Assembly: GCA_017464285.1 (NCBI GenBank)
Contig: JAFUDT010000003.1
Location: 186,001 to 250,000, forward strand
Reading direction: 5' to 3'
Length of the DNA: 64,000 nt
Origin: Bacteroidales bacterium
GTDB lineage: Bacteria; Bacteroidota; Bacteroidia; Bacteroidales; UBA1402
Positions 34,200 to 43,400 of this stretch are shown piece by piece. Each line of letters opens with the position of its first letter. The first letter of the stretch is position 1. Made by a program: the position numbers and the translations under genes. Under the pieces are notes generated by a model that was not told where the DNA came from, searched no databases, and saw only the letters and a list, made by a program, of their open reading frames with translations.

Positions 34200-35678
34200 A
34201 TGATGACTATGATGGGAAAATCTTTCAAACACTTGGCCTGCTTCCTGTTGCTGGCCGCTTTTTCGGCTCCGGTCTGGCTGGGAGCCGCCCCGCTGCCTCC
34301 GGTAGGGGAGGTGATCGCCCAGCAGGGCCTTGCCTTTGACCGTCCGACCTCGGACAGCCGTTTTGCCCGTCCGCTCAAGGAGGTGCTCGGTGACCTGGAA
34401 CTGCGTTTCGGCGTCAAATTCCGTTACGGCAGGGATATAGTCGAAGGTGATACGCTCGAGTATGCCGATTATCGCATCCGGCCCTGGAGTCTTGAAGAAA
34501 CGCTCTGGCAGGTGCTGCTGCCTTTCGATTACAAGTTTGTCAAGACTACGGACACCAGTTACGAAATCAAGCGTTTCGAGTATGCCCGCGGCGTAGCTGC
34601 CGACGGCCGTCAGAAACTGGAGTATCTTTCGACGCTCTATCAGGACAGGGAAAGCTGGGAGGCCCGCAAGGAAGTGCTGCGAACGGAGCTGCGGCACAAT
34701 GCCGGCTTAGACGTGATGCCTGCCCGCCCCGACAGCAAGCCCTACCTCTCTCCCCGAAGAGTCTATGACGGTTACTATGTCCAGAATATAGGTCTGGAGA
34801 TATTGCCTGGCGTCTATTGTACGGGCAGCATCTACCATCCGCTCAAATACAAGCGCAGAGGCTGTCCCATTATTCTCAATCCCAACGGTCATTTCGGAGA
34901 TGGGCGCTATCGGCCCGATGAGCAGAAACGCTGCGCCATGCAGGCCATGATGGGCTGTATAGCCGTCAGCTACGACCTCTTTGCCTGGGACGAGCAGATG
35001 CTGCAGTTTGACAGCCGCTCCCATCGTACGGCTGCCGCACATACCATCCAGAGCCTGAATGCCATACGGCTGCTCGACTATCTGCTTAGCCTCAAGGAGG
35101 CCGATCCCACCCGTGTAGGCATCACCGGCGGTTCGGGCGGCGGCAGCCAGACCATGTTCATCACGGCCATCGATGAGCGCATCACACTGAGCATGCCCGT
35201 GGTGATGACTTCATCCTATTTTGTCGGCGGCTGTCCTTGTGAGAGCGGCAATCCCATACACCTGAGCGCCGGCGGTACCAATAATGCCGAGCTGGCAGCC
35301 ATGTGTGCTCCCCGTCCGCTGCTGGTCGTCTCCGACGGCCGTGATTGGACAGCCGATGTGCCGCAGATAGAGTTCCCCTTTATCCAGCGTACATTCGGTT
35401 TCTACGGAGCCGTGGATAAGGCCGAGAATGCCCATTTCCCGGCCGAAGGCCATGATTACGGCCTGTCTAAGCGACTGGCGACTTACGATTTTCTGGAAAG
35501 GCACTGGCAGCTGGACACCCGTAAGCTGAAAGATGCCGAAGGCCGGTTCGACGAATCCCGCTGCACGGTGGAGCCTTATTCTCTGCTGAAAGTCTGGGGT
35601 GAAAACGGTGAAAACCTGCCTGGCAACGCAGTTCAAGGAATAGAAAATTTGTATAAAATGCTCAAGGCCTTTGATTAA
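34200..35678 (+). CDS. STN-domain + alpha/beta-hydrolase esterase (pectin esterase candidate)
   Basis: About 492 residues from ATG 34200, four bases after the GH28 stop; ATGs at 34203, 34209 and 34212 are close alternatives. Residues 12-30 are a signal peptide. Residues about 56-123 (RPLKEVLGDLELRFGVKFRY, SLEETLWQVLLPFDYKFVKTTDTSYEI) look like an STN/secretin short N-terminal domain, odd on an enzyme. Then comes an alpha/beta hydrolase with nucleophile elbow GGSGG (Ser312), an acid candidate in VSDGRDWTAD and His in AEGHDYG. Likely removes methyl or acetyl esters from pectin; it may be related to the CE19-type methylesterases of RG-II loci, from memory and unproven. Confidence 0.72.
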   Translation: MMTMMGKSFKHLACFLLLAAFSAPVWLGAAPLPPVGEVIAQQGLAFDRPTSDSRFARPLKEVLGDLELRFGVKFRYGRDIVEGDTLEYADYRIRPWSLEETLWQVLLPFDYKFVKTTDTSYEIKRFEYARGVAADGRQKLEYLSTLYQDRESWEARKEVLRTELRHNAGLDVMPARPDSKPYLSPRRVYDGYYVQNIGLEILPGVYCTGSIYHPLKYKRRGCPIILNPNGHFGDGRYRPDEQKRCAMQAMMGCIAVSYDLFAWDEQMLQFDSRSHRTAAAHTIQSLNAIRLLDYLLSLKEADPTRVGITGGSGGGSQTMFITAIDERITLSMPVVMTSSYFVGGCPCESGNPIHLSAGGTNNAELAAMCAPRPLLVVSDGRDWTADVPQIEFPFIQRTFGFYGAVDKAENAHFPAEGHDYGLSKRLATYDFLERHWQLDTRKLKDAEGRFDESRCTVEPYSLLKVWGENGENLPGNAVQGIENLYKMLKAFD

Positions 35679-35701
35679 TCTCCGGGGAAGAAGTATCTTC
35701 G
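35670..35701 (+). promoter_or_regulatory. Possible internal promoter before the apiosidase gene
   Basis: TTTG at 35670-35673, 20-bp spacer and TATCTTCG (7 of 8 to TAnnTTTG) at 35694-35701. The gap to the next gene is 54 bp, longer than most in the operon. Confidence 0.4.
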
Positions 35702-35732
35702 CCTTCAAACTCCGACTTAAAGATGATTCGAT

Positions 35733-37196
35733 ATGCGTAAATCACTTATTCTGCTTATGGTCATGCTGCTTGGCCTGACCGCCCTGCAGGCCCAGCCCCA
35801 GACAGGCAAGCCCTGGGACAACGGCCGGCTGAAAGTTTCCGATAACGGGCGTTATCTGGTATTTGAAAACGGCAAGCCCTTCTTCTGGCTGGGCGAGACG
35901 GCTTGGCTGCTGACTTCCCGTCTGCAGCGTGAGGAAATCGATTTCTTCCTGCGCGATCGTGCACGCAAGGGATTCAACGTGGTACAGGTCTCTATTTTCC
36001 ACTATTGGCCACAGTTCAATGTCTATGGTCAGAGCACTCTGCCTTACGGCACCTGGGATTTCAGGAAAATAGACCAGCCCGGCCAGTATGGCTATTGGGA
36101 CCATGTGGATTATGCCGTCGAGGCAGCCGCCCGTAACGGTATGTACCTGGCTATCGTCTGCACCTGGGGTTCCGAGATTGTCCGCCATGGACACATGACC
36201 GTCGAGGACGCCAGGAAATACGGCAAGTTCCTGGGCGAGCGTTACAAAGACAAACCCAACATCATTTGGATTATCGGCGGTGACATCGCTCCCGACAGGA
36301 TGCCTGGTCACATGGATATCTGGAATGCCTTGGCTACCAGCATCAAGAGTGTCGATAAGAACCACCTGATGACTTACCATCCCGACGGACGCCGCAGTTC
36401 GGCTGAGTTTTTCAACGATGCTGAGTGGCTCGATTTCAACGCTTTCCAGTCGGGACACCGCCGTTATGGACAGAACTTCGGTCAGACCGAGGGTTATCCC
36501 ATCGAGCAGGGCACCGAAGAGGACAACTGGCGCTATGTGGAGAAGGCTTACGCCATGACTCCCGTCAAACCGGTTATCGATGCCGAGCCCAGCTATGAGG
36601 GACTGCCCCAAGGACTGCGCAGTGCCGACGAGCCATACTGGACACCGGCCGAAATTCGCCGTTACGGCTACTGGTCGGTCTTTGCCGGCTCCTTTGGCCA
36701 CACTTATGGCGACAATGCCGTGATGCAGTTCTATATCCCCAGCATCATTCCATCCTTCTTCCCGCTCTTGCCTTGGTATGAGGCTATCAACGAACCGGCC
36801 TCCGGCCAGATGCAGTACTTGAAGAAGCTCATGTGCACCTTCCCCTTCACCGAAGGCCGTCCAGACCAGAGTGTCATCGTGGGAGATGCGGGCCAGAAGC
36901 ACGACCGCCTGATTGCTACCCGGGGGAACGACTATCTGCTGGTCTATGACTACACCAACAAGGAAATGGAAGTAGATCTGGACAAGATTTCCGGAGCTGC
37001 CAAGAAAGTGTTTTGGTACCTTCCGGAAAACGGCAAGCTGACCTACCTCGGCCAGTTCTCCGGCAAGCAGCATTTCCTCCCGGAAGGTGGCTATGGCGCC
37101 GGCAAAGACAAGGTGCTGGTCGCTTTCGATGCTGCCAAAGACTACATTCCTACCGATGCTGTGACGATCGACTGGCAGGTAAGACGCAGGTTGTGA
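35733..37196 (+). CDS. GH140-type apiosidase (DUF4038)
   Basis: 487 residues with signal peptide MRKSLILLMVMLLGLTALQA. NGRYLVFENGKPFFWLGETAWLLTSRL and FFLRDRARKGFNVVQVSIFHYW begin a TIM barrel. The candidate acid/base is Asp184 in WIIGGDIAPD and the candidate nucleophile Glu285 in VIDAEPSYEG, both in the motifs expected for DUF4038/GH140. The C-terminal beta domain (about 400-487) resembles the putative collagen-binding domain usual in this family. Characterised GH140 enzymes remove apiose-linked side chains of RG-II. This gene is the best single pointer to RG-II as target of the locus. DUF4038 also includes uncharacterised members, so the activity is likely rather than certain. Confidence 0.82.
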   Translation: MRKSLILLMVMLLGLTALQAQPQTGKPWDNGRLKVSDNGRYLVFENGKPFFWLGETAWLLTSRLQREEIDFFLRDRARKGFNVVQVSIFHYWPQFNVYGQSTLPYGTWDFRKIDQPGQYGYWDHVDYAVEAAARNGMYLAIVCTWGSEIVRHGHMTVEDARKYGKFLGERYKDKPNIIWIIGGDIAPDRMPGHMDIWNALATSIKSVDKNHLMTYHPDGRRSSAEFFNDAEWLDFNAFQSGHRRYGQNFGQTEGYPIEQGTEEDNWRYVEKAYAMTPVKPVIDAEPSYEGLPQGLRSADEPYWTPAEIRRYGYWSVFAGSFGHTYGDNAVMQFYIPSIIPSFFPLLPWYEAINEPASGQMQYLKKLMCTFPFTEGRPDQSVIVGDAGQKHDRLIATRGNDYLLVYDYTNKEMEVDLDKISGAAKKVFWYLPENGKLTYLGQFSGKQHFLPEGGYGAGKDKVLVAFDAAKDYIPTDAVTIDWQVRRRL

Positions 37197-37224
37197 AAAT
37201 GAAGTATTGTTTTAATAATTAACC

Positions 37225-37238
37225 GTCGGCATGCCGAC
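37225..37238 (+). other. Intergenic perfect palindrome (small hairpin)
   Basis: GTCGGCATGCCGAC lies in the 56-bp gap between the apiosidase and DUF3826 genes. No T-run follows. It may be an mRNA stability element or protein site; nothing else is in the gap. Confidence 0.35.
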
Positions 37239-37252
37239 ATAAAACTAAAGAG

Positions 37253-38035
37253 ATGAGAAAACTGAGATTAGCTGTATGCGTGATGTTGAGCCTGATGATG
37301 GCCGCTCCGATGACGGCCCAGCGCCAGAGTGGAAATGCTGTCCAGACAGAGAAGAAGTTGAGTAAGAAAGAGCAGAAGGCTCTTGAGGCTCAGAAGGCTA
37401 AAGAACTGGCCGAGGCTGCCGCCAAGGCCGAAGCTGCCCGTATCAAGTCCGATGAGGCGGCCGACAAGAAGGCTGCCGGCTGGGTGGCCGACCTCAAACT
37501 GAATGATCCGGCCAAGGAGGCTCGTGTGACGGCCGTTATCGCCACTCACTTGAAAGCTGTCCGTGACTGGCACAACGAGCATGCTGGCATGATTCCGGAC
37601 GGAGCTTTCGATCCCCGTACGGGCCGGGTGTATTCTGCCCTGGATCGTCAGATGATTGCCGATTCTGCCATTCCGCAGTCGGTCAGGCAGGCCCTGATGG
37701 ACGGACTGAATGCCGATCTGACCGAGGCTCAGGTGGAGTTTATCCTCGATAAATACACTGTCGGCAAGGTCGAATTCACCATGAACGGTTATCGTTCGAT
37801 TGTCCCCAATATGACGGCCGAAGATGAAGCCTTCCTGTACAAGAATCTGAAGGAAGCCCGGGCCAGAGCTGTCCATTTCAAGAACATGAACCAGATCTCT
37901 GCTATTTTCGAGATCTACAAGACCATCAACGAACAGTATTTCACCAACAGCGGCCGTGACTGGCATACCATGTACAAGGCCTATACCGACAAGGTCAAGG
38001 CTGAAAAGGCTGCCGCTGCTGCCAAGAAACAATAA
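37253..38035 (+). CDS. DUF3826-type secreted protein (module 2)
   Basis: 260 residues: signal peptide ending MTAQ, a highly charged Lys/Ala/Glu helix at about 30-75 (KKLSKKEQKALEAQKAKELAEAAAKAEAARIKSDEAADKK), then the DUF3826 core (AAGWVADLKLNDPAKEARVTAVIATHLKAVRDWHNEH, AFLYKNLKEARARAVHFKNMNQISAIFEIYKTINEQYF). It shares the core with the module 1 copy at 11230-11880 but has the extra charged N-terminal segment and a lysine-rich tail. Function unknown; the charged helix could span the periplasm or bind acidic pectin. It lies between the apiosidase and the propeller-TIM fusion. Confidence 0.75.
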   Translation: MRKLRLAVCVMLSLMMAAPMTAQRQSGNAVQTEKKLSKKEQKALEAQKAKELAEAAAKAEAARIKSDEAADKKAAGWVADLKLNDPAKEARVTAVIATHLKAVRDWHNEHAGMIPDGAFDPRTGRVYSALDRQMIADSAIPQSVRQALMDGLNADLTEAQVEFILDKYTVGKVEFTMNGYRSIVPNMTAEDEAFLYKNLKEARARAVHFKNMNQISAIFEIYKTINEQYFTNSGRDWHTMYKAYTDKVKAEKAAAAAKKQ

Positions 38036-38049
38036 TCAATTCGCCGACT

Positions 38050-39978
38050 ATGAAGAAAAACCTGATGACAGTCCTGGGGCTTGCACTGGTCCTGACGGCT
38101 GTTTCCTGCTCCCAGGGAGCCAAAGAGTATGACTGGAAAAAAGGTGTCGTCACTGACGAGTTCGTCTTCCAGAAAGCTCCTTTTGCCGAGTGCCATGCAG
38201 CTACGATAGCCGAAACCCCGGCAGGTCTGGTAGTTGCCTATTTCGGCGGTACCAAGGAACGCAATCCGGATGTCTGTATCTGGGTGTCCCGTCAGGCAGA
38301 CGGCAAGTGGCTGGCTCCTGAAATGGCTGCCGATGGCATTCAGAATGAGGACCTGCGCTATCCCTGCTGGAATCCTGTGCTTTATCAAATTCCCGGCAAG
38401 GAACTGCTGCTGTTCTATAAGGTCGGCCCCAGCCCCTCAACCTGGAAAGGCTACCTGAAACGTTCATTTGACAACGGTCAGACCTGGTCCCAGGCCGAGG
38501 AACTGCCAGAAGGCATCATCGGACCGGTCAAGAACAAACCCGAGGAAATAGACGGCATGCTTGTCTGTCCCTCCAGCAAGGAAGGCAACGGCTGGCGTCT
38601 TTACATGGAAATGACTCCGGACTATGGCAAGACCTGGTCGTCGGTGGGTCCGCTCAATGAGAAAGAACCCTGGCTGGCTATCCAACCCAGCATACTCAAG
38701 CACTCGAACGGCAATCTGCAGATACTTTTCCGAACCCGCAACCGTCGTATCGGTACGGCTTGGTCCAAGGACGGCGGTCAGACATGGTCCAAGATAGACA
38801 GCACCAGCCTGCCCAACAACAATTCCGGTACGGATGCCGTCACCCTGCAGGACGGCCGTCACCTGCTGGTCTATAACCATGTGCTTCCCCCCGACGAGCA
38901 GGCCAAAGGTCCGCGTACTCCCCTGAACGTGGCACTGTCCAAAGATGGGAAAAAATGGTATGCCTCGGTTGTGCTGGAGGATTCCCCCGTCAGCCAGTAT
39001 TCCTATCCGGCAGTCATCCAGGGAGCCGACGGTTATATCCATATCGTCTATACCTGGCGCCGTCAGGGAATCAAGTATGTTAAACTCGATCCTGCCGAAC
39101 TTCAGATGGTCCCCATCAAGAACCTCACCTGGCCCGGACTGCTCAGCCCGACTCCTGATGTGACAGTCAAGGACCCCGATTTCCAGGTTTCTGTCTGTGA
39201 CTGGATGCTGCTCAAACGTCAGAAAGACGGTGCGGTGACCCTGGCTCAGGAACTTGGCTACGACGGACTGGAGGTGGACATGAACTCTCTGAGCAAGAAT
39301 CCGACCTTCCTGAGCCGTTTCAAGAATAATCCCGAGGAACTGATGAACTACAAGCGTCTGGCGGCCATGACCGGCATCAAGATTTCGTCGGTGGCCATGT
39401 CGGGCTTCTACGCCCAGTCGTTCGCCCTGCGTGACAGCTATATCGAACCTGTTCAGGACTGCATCGATGTAATGAAGGGACTGGGTGTCAAGGTTTGCTT
39501 CCTGCCGCTGGGTGTCACTTCCGATATTGCCGCCCACCCGGAACTCCGTCCTGCAGCAGTTGAGCGTTTGCGTACGGTGGCCAAGATGGCCGAGAAGGCT
39601 GGTGTCATCATCGGTATCGAGACTACCCTCGATGCTGCCGGCGAGCTGGCGCTGCTTAAGGAAATCGGCAGTCCCGCTGTCAAGATTTACTTCAATTTCC
39701 AGAATCCGCTGCGTGCCGGACGTGACCTTCATCAGGAACTCCGTACGCTGGGTGCTGACAATATCTGCATGATACATTGCACCAACACCGATAAGGTATG
39801 GCTGGAGAACGATCCTGAAATCGATATGCCGGCTGTCAAGAAAACCTTGGAAGATATGGGCTGGAAAGGCTGGCTGGTGGTCGAGCGTTCCCGCGATGCC
39901 TCCCAGTCGCGCAACGTGCGTGCCAATTACGGTGCCAACTGCACTTATCTGAAGAAAGTTTTTCAGGGAATAGAGTAG
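38050..39978 (+). CDS. Lipoprotein fusing a sialidase-like propeller to a sugar-isomerase TIM barrel
   Basis: 642 residues in one uninterrupted frame. Lipobox AVSC with Cys20 predicts a lipid-anchored envelope protein. Residues about 25-365 form an Asp-box propeller of the BNR type (FAECHAATIAETPAGLVVAYFGGTKERNPDVCIWVSR, SFDNGQTWS, TPDYGKTWS, SKDGGQTWS, SKDGKKWY). Residues about 380-642 are an AP-endonuclease-2/xylose-isomerase-like barrel with the expected metal ligands Glu524 (IGIETT), Asn549 (YFNFQN), His576 (MIHCTN) and Glu612 (LVVERS). The pairing suggests release of a sugar followed by its isomerisation or epimerisation outside the cytosol. Last gene of module 2, followed by a strong terminator. 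Reaction unknown. Confidence 0.8.
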   Translation: MKKNLMTVLGLALVLTAVSCSQGAKEYDWKKGVVTDEFVFQKAPFAECHAATIAETPAGLVVAYFGGTKERNPDVCIWVSRQADGKWLAPEMAADGIQNEDLRYPCWNPVLYQIPGKELLLFYKVGPSPSTWKGYLKRSFDNGQTWSQAEELPEGIIGPVKNKPEEIDGMLVCPSSKEGNGWRLYMEMTPDYGKTWSSVGPLNEKEPWLAIQPSILKHSNGNLQILFRTRNRRIGTAWSKDGGQTWSKIDSTSLPNNNSGTDAVTLQDGRHLLVYNHVLPPDEQAKGPRTPLNVALSKDGKKWYASVVLEDSPVSQYSYPAVIQGADGYIHIVYTWRRQGIKYVKLDPAELQMVPIKNLTWPGLLSPTPDVTVKDPDFQVSVCDWMLLKRQKDGAVTLAQELGYDGLEVDMNSLSKNPTFLSRFKNNPEELMNYKRLAAMTGIKISSVAMSGFYAQSFALRDSYIEPVQDCIDVMKGLGVKVCFLPLGVTSDIAAHPELRPAAVERLRTVAKMAEKAGVIIGIETTLDAAGELALLKEIGSPAVKIYFNFQNPLRAGRDLHQELRTLGADNICMIHCTNTDKVWLENDPEIDMPAVKKTLEDMGWKGWLVVERSRDASQSRNVRANYGANCTYLKKVFQGIE

Positions 39979-40012
39979 AGAAGCGGTTCCCTTTTGAACT
40001 GCATTATATTAC

Positions 40013-40049
40013 AGCCCGGAACAGAACCTTCTGTTCCGGGCTTTTTTTG
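40013..40049 (+). terminator. Intrinsic terminator of the module 2 operon
   Basis: A perfect 14-bp stem (AGCCCGGAACAGAA / TTCTGTTCCGGGCT) with a two-base loop core and seven T residues, 34 bp after the stop. Confidence 0.9.
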
Positions 40050-40266
40050 TCTGTCCTCAGGATAGAGCCTTTCGCCGGAGGCCGCCTTCAGACCTGCACT
40101 TTCCCTCCAGATCTGATTTAACATTTCCAATAGCTGCGGCCTGGGGTTATTTCTTTATTCTTTTGTCATTGAGATGCAAATGATTATATAATAAGTCTTT
40201 GAATGTTTCAAGCAATCTGAGAGGATCCCAATTGCGTTCTTCCATGATAATTAACAAGACTTTATA

Positions 40267-40280
40267 CTAAAACGTTTTAG
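40267..40280 (+). promoter_or_regulatory. Perfect CG-centred palindrome upstream of susC (LacI-type operator)
   Basis: CTAAAACGTTTTAG is a perfect 14-bp palindrome of the LacI-family style and is nearly the same as the site at 25686-25699. It lies 184 bp before the susC ATG in a 415-bp AT-rich gap (40050-40464) that otherwise shows no gene. Two imperfect -7 boxes (TATAATTTG near 40370, TATCATTTG near 40395) lie downstream, but no clear promoter. Confidence 0.55.
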
Positions 40281-40464
40281 AATAATTAAGATTAAGGCAA
40301 TGATTTTTCTAATGTGTAATTTTTATCAATTCGATGAATAAGTCTATTTTTACGCTCGAATTAAAAGATATATAATTTGTCAATAGGAGGTGAATATCAT
40401 TTGTGTGAAAGAAATAGTAATCCGTTATTAATTAACTTATCATTGTTTTTTATTTTAAGGTTCT

Positions 40465-43400
40465 ATGAAAAGAAAACTGATGCTTTTGCTGGCCTGTGTA
40501 CTGAGTATCACAGGCCTGATGTTTGCCCAGAACCAGACCATCACAGGAACTGTGGTGTCAGCTGACGACGGGCAGCCGGTAATCGGAGCCTATGTGATGG
40601 TCGCAGGCTCCAATGACGGAACGACGACCGATCTGAACGGCAGATTCGTTCTGAGTGTAAAACCGGGTGCGACCCTTCGGTTCTCCTACTTGGGCATGGA
40701 AGCAATTGAAATGCCTGCCCAGAATGGGATGAGGGTCACGATGAAAGCCGATACCAAGGATCTCGACGATGTGGTAGTCATCGGGTATGGTACAGTGAAA
40801 AGACGTGATTTGACCGGAGCTGTCTCTTCTATTGCTCCGAAAGACATTACGGTGGCTCCGACCAACAACATCATGGAGGCTCTCCAAGGTCGTATCGCCG
40901 GTCTGGATATCGTCCAATCCAGCGGTGCTGTCGGCAGCAACCCGAGTGTCATGCTGCGCGGTGCCCGCTCCATCTACGGTAACAACAGTCCGCTCATTGT
41001 CATCGACGGCGTCATTATGCCTACAACGACTTTGGTGGAGGATCTGGTGGTCAACACGGCCGATAACAGTGTCGAACAGAATGCCAATGACTACTTCAGC
41101 CAGTTGAACCCTGCCGATATTGAGAGCATCGACATCCTGAAGGATGCCGCTTCGACGGCCATCTACGGTTCTGCCGGTGCCAACGGTGTCATTCTTATCA
41201 CCACCAAGAAGGGTAAGGAAGGGGTGACCACAGTCAATTTCGATTCCTATTTCTCGGTCAAGGGCACCCCGATGTACAAGCACGGCATGCAGGGAGACGA
41301 GTGGCTCGAATACTACCACGAAGCATACAAGAATGCCAACGGTGCCGACTTTACGGATATCTCTTCGCTGTTCGGCGGCAACACCTATTATCTGGACGCC
41401 TACAACAGCGGTCAGTGGATCGACTGGGTGGATGAGGCCATCAGCAACGGCAAGAAAGCCACCTCCCAGAAGTACAGTCTTTCTGTCTCTACCGGCAATG
41501 CGAAGTCTCAGGTCTATTCCTCCCTGTCCTATACGACAGACCAGGGCCTGATGGCCATGGAAAAAGGCGACAAGCTGGTCTTCCGTCTGAATGCCGACCA
41601 GAAGATTTTCGACTGGGCCAAGATCGGTCTGGTCACCAACAGCACCTTCGGTCTGAACAACACGGCCAACCCGGTCTTCGGCAATGCTGTCAGCCGTCTG
41701 CCGCTGGGACAGCCTTATGACCAGTACGGCAACCTGCAGTACTTCTACATCGGTACGGATGCTGGTAATGGACAGATTTCTCCGCTGGCCGACTGGCGCA
41801 CCAACCAGTACGCCAACCAGACCAAGAGCGTCTATTTGCAGCCGACCGCCTATCTGGAAATCACCCCCGTCAAGGATCTTTCCTTCAAGACTCAGATCGG
41901 TGGCTCACATGCCAATGTCAATCGCGGCAAATACTACGGCTCCGAGTGCTGGACTCAGTCACCTCACTATGTGGGCTATGTCACCCCTTATGCTGAAATT
42001 TACACGCAGAACGAGTGGGCCTATACCTGGGACAACATCGTCACCTGGAACAAGACCTTCAACGAAGACCACAACCTGGTGCTGACTGGCTTGACGAGCT
42101 GGAACTACCGTCAGCTGGTGGACAACTACACCGGCTCTATGGGGCAGGAACTCGACGCCTGGCTGTTCTACCGGATGGGCGGCGGCAACACCTTCTATGC
42201 CAACAGTAACTACAAGCAGACCCAGCAGATGTCCTATGCCGGCCGTGCCGCCTACAGCTATATGGGTAAATACCTGGCCACAGCTTCGGTCCGTTACGAC
42301 GGTGTATCCTGGCTGTCGGAAGGCAAGAAATGGGATTATTTCCCCTCATTGGCACTGGCTTGGCGTCTGAGCGACGAGGAATTCATGGAAGGCACCGAAG
42401 ATTGGCTCAACAACCTGAAGATCCGCGCCAGCTACGGTATCACCGGTAACTCGGGCGGTATGTCCGCCTATGCTACGGCTTCTGGTATGTATAAATACCC
42501 GCAGAATATTTCAGTGGACGGTCCTAATTCTCCCAATGCAGGTGGAACGACCCAGTACACAAGCACTTACGGTAATGCCGGTATCGGCTGGGAGAAGTCC
42601 TACACCTGGAACTTCGGTCTGGACTTCAGCATCTTGGACAACCGTCTGGATGGTTCTGTCGAGTATTATGACACTAAGACCAAGGGCCTGCTTTACTCTC
42701 GTGCCATGCCTATCACCACCGGCTTTACCGGTTGGGGCTGGACACTGGCCAGCTGGCAGAACCTGGGTGAAACGATGAACCGCGGTCTGGAAGTGACCCT
42801 GACTTCCCACAATATCCGCACCAAGGAATTCACCTGGAATACCAGCCTGAACTTTGCCTGGCAGACCGACAAGATTGTCAGCCTCCCTGGCGGAGATTTC
42901 AGGGACAACACCTTGGGCTGGTTCTTCGAAGGCAAGTCCATCAATTCGGTCTATGGTTATAAATATGTTGGAATATGGCAGGCCGACGAGGCAGCCGAGG
43001 CTGCTCTGTACGGAGCCGAACCTGGTGCTGTCAAGATCGAGACCGTCCCTCAGGAAACCGATACCGAAGCAGGTGTGCATCTGTATTCGCAGAATGACAT
43101 GCAGGTGCTGGGCACTTATACACCGAAAGTCATGGCCGGTCTGAACAACACCTTCACCTATCGTGACTTCGATGCCAGTGTCTATCTGATGGGTCGTTTC
43201 GGTCATCTGGTAGAGTACAGCTACTATAGCGGCTCGGCCCTGGTGACGGCCAACCAGCCTTCCGGAGTCGATTACTATACGGCTACCAATACTGGTGCCT
43301 ACTATTACGCTCCCGGCCTTTCCAACAACCCGGCTGCCGCTGCATGTAACTTCCTTGACGGCGATTTTGTCAAGATCAAGAACATCACCGTAGGCTATAC

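Noticed and set aside
40377-40565. Small open frame with AGGAGGT upstream, just before susC
   Set aside because: It overlaps the susC start in another frame, has no recognisable product, and Shine-Dalgarno strength means little in Bacteroidota.
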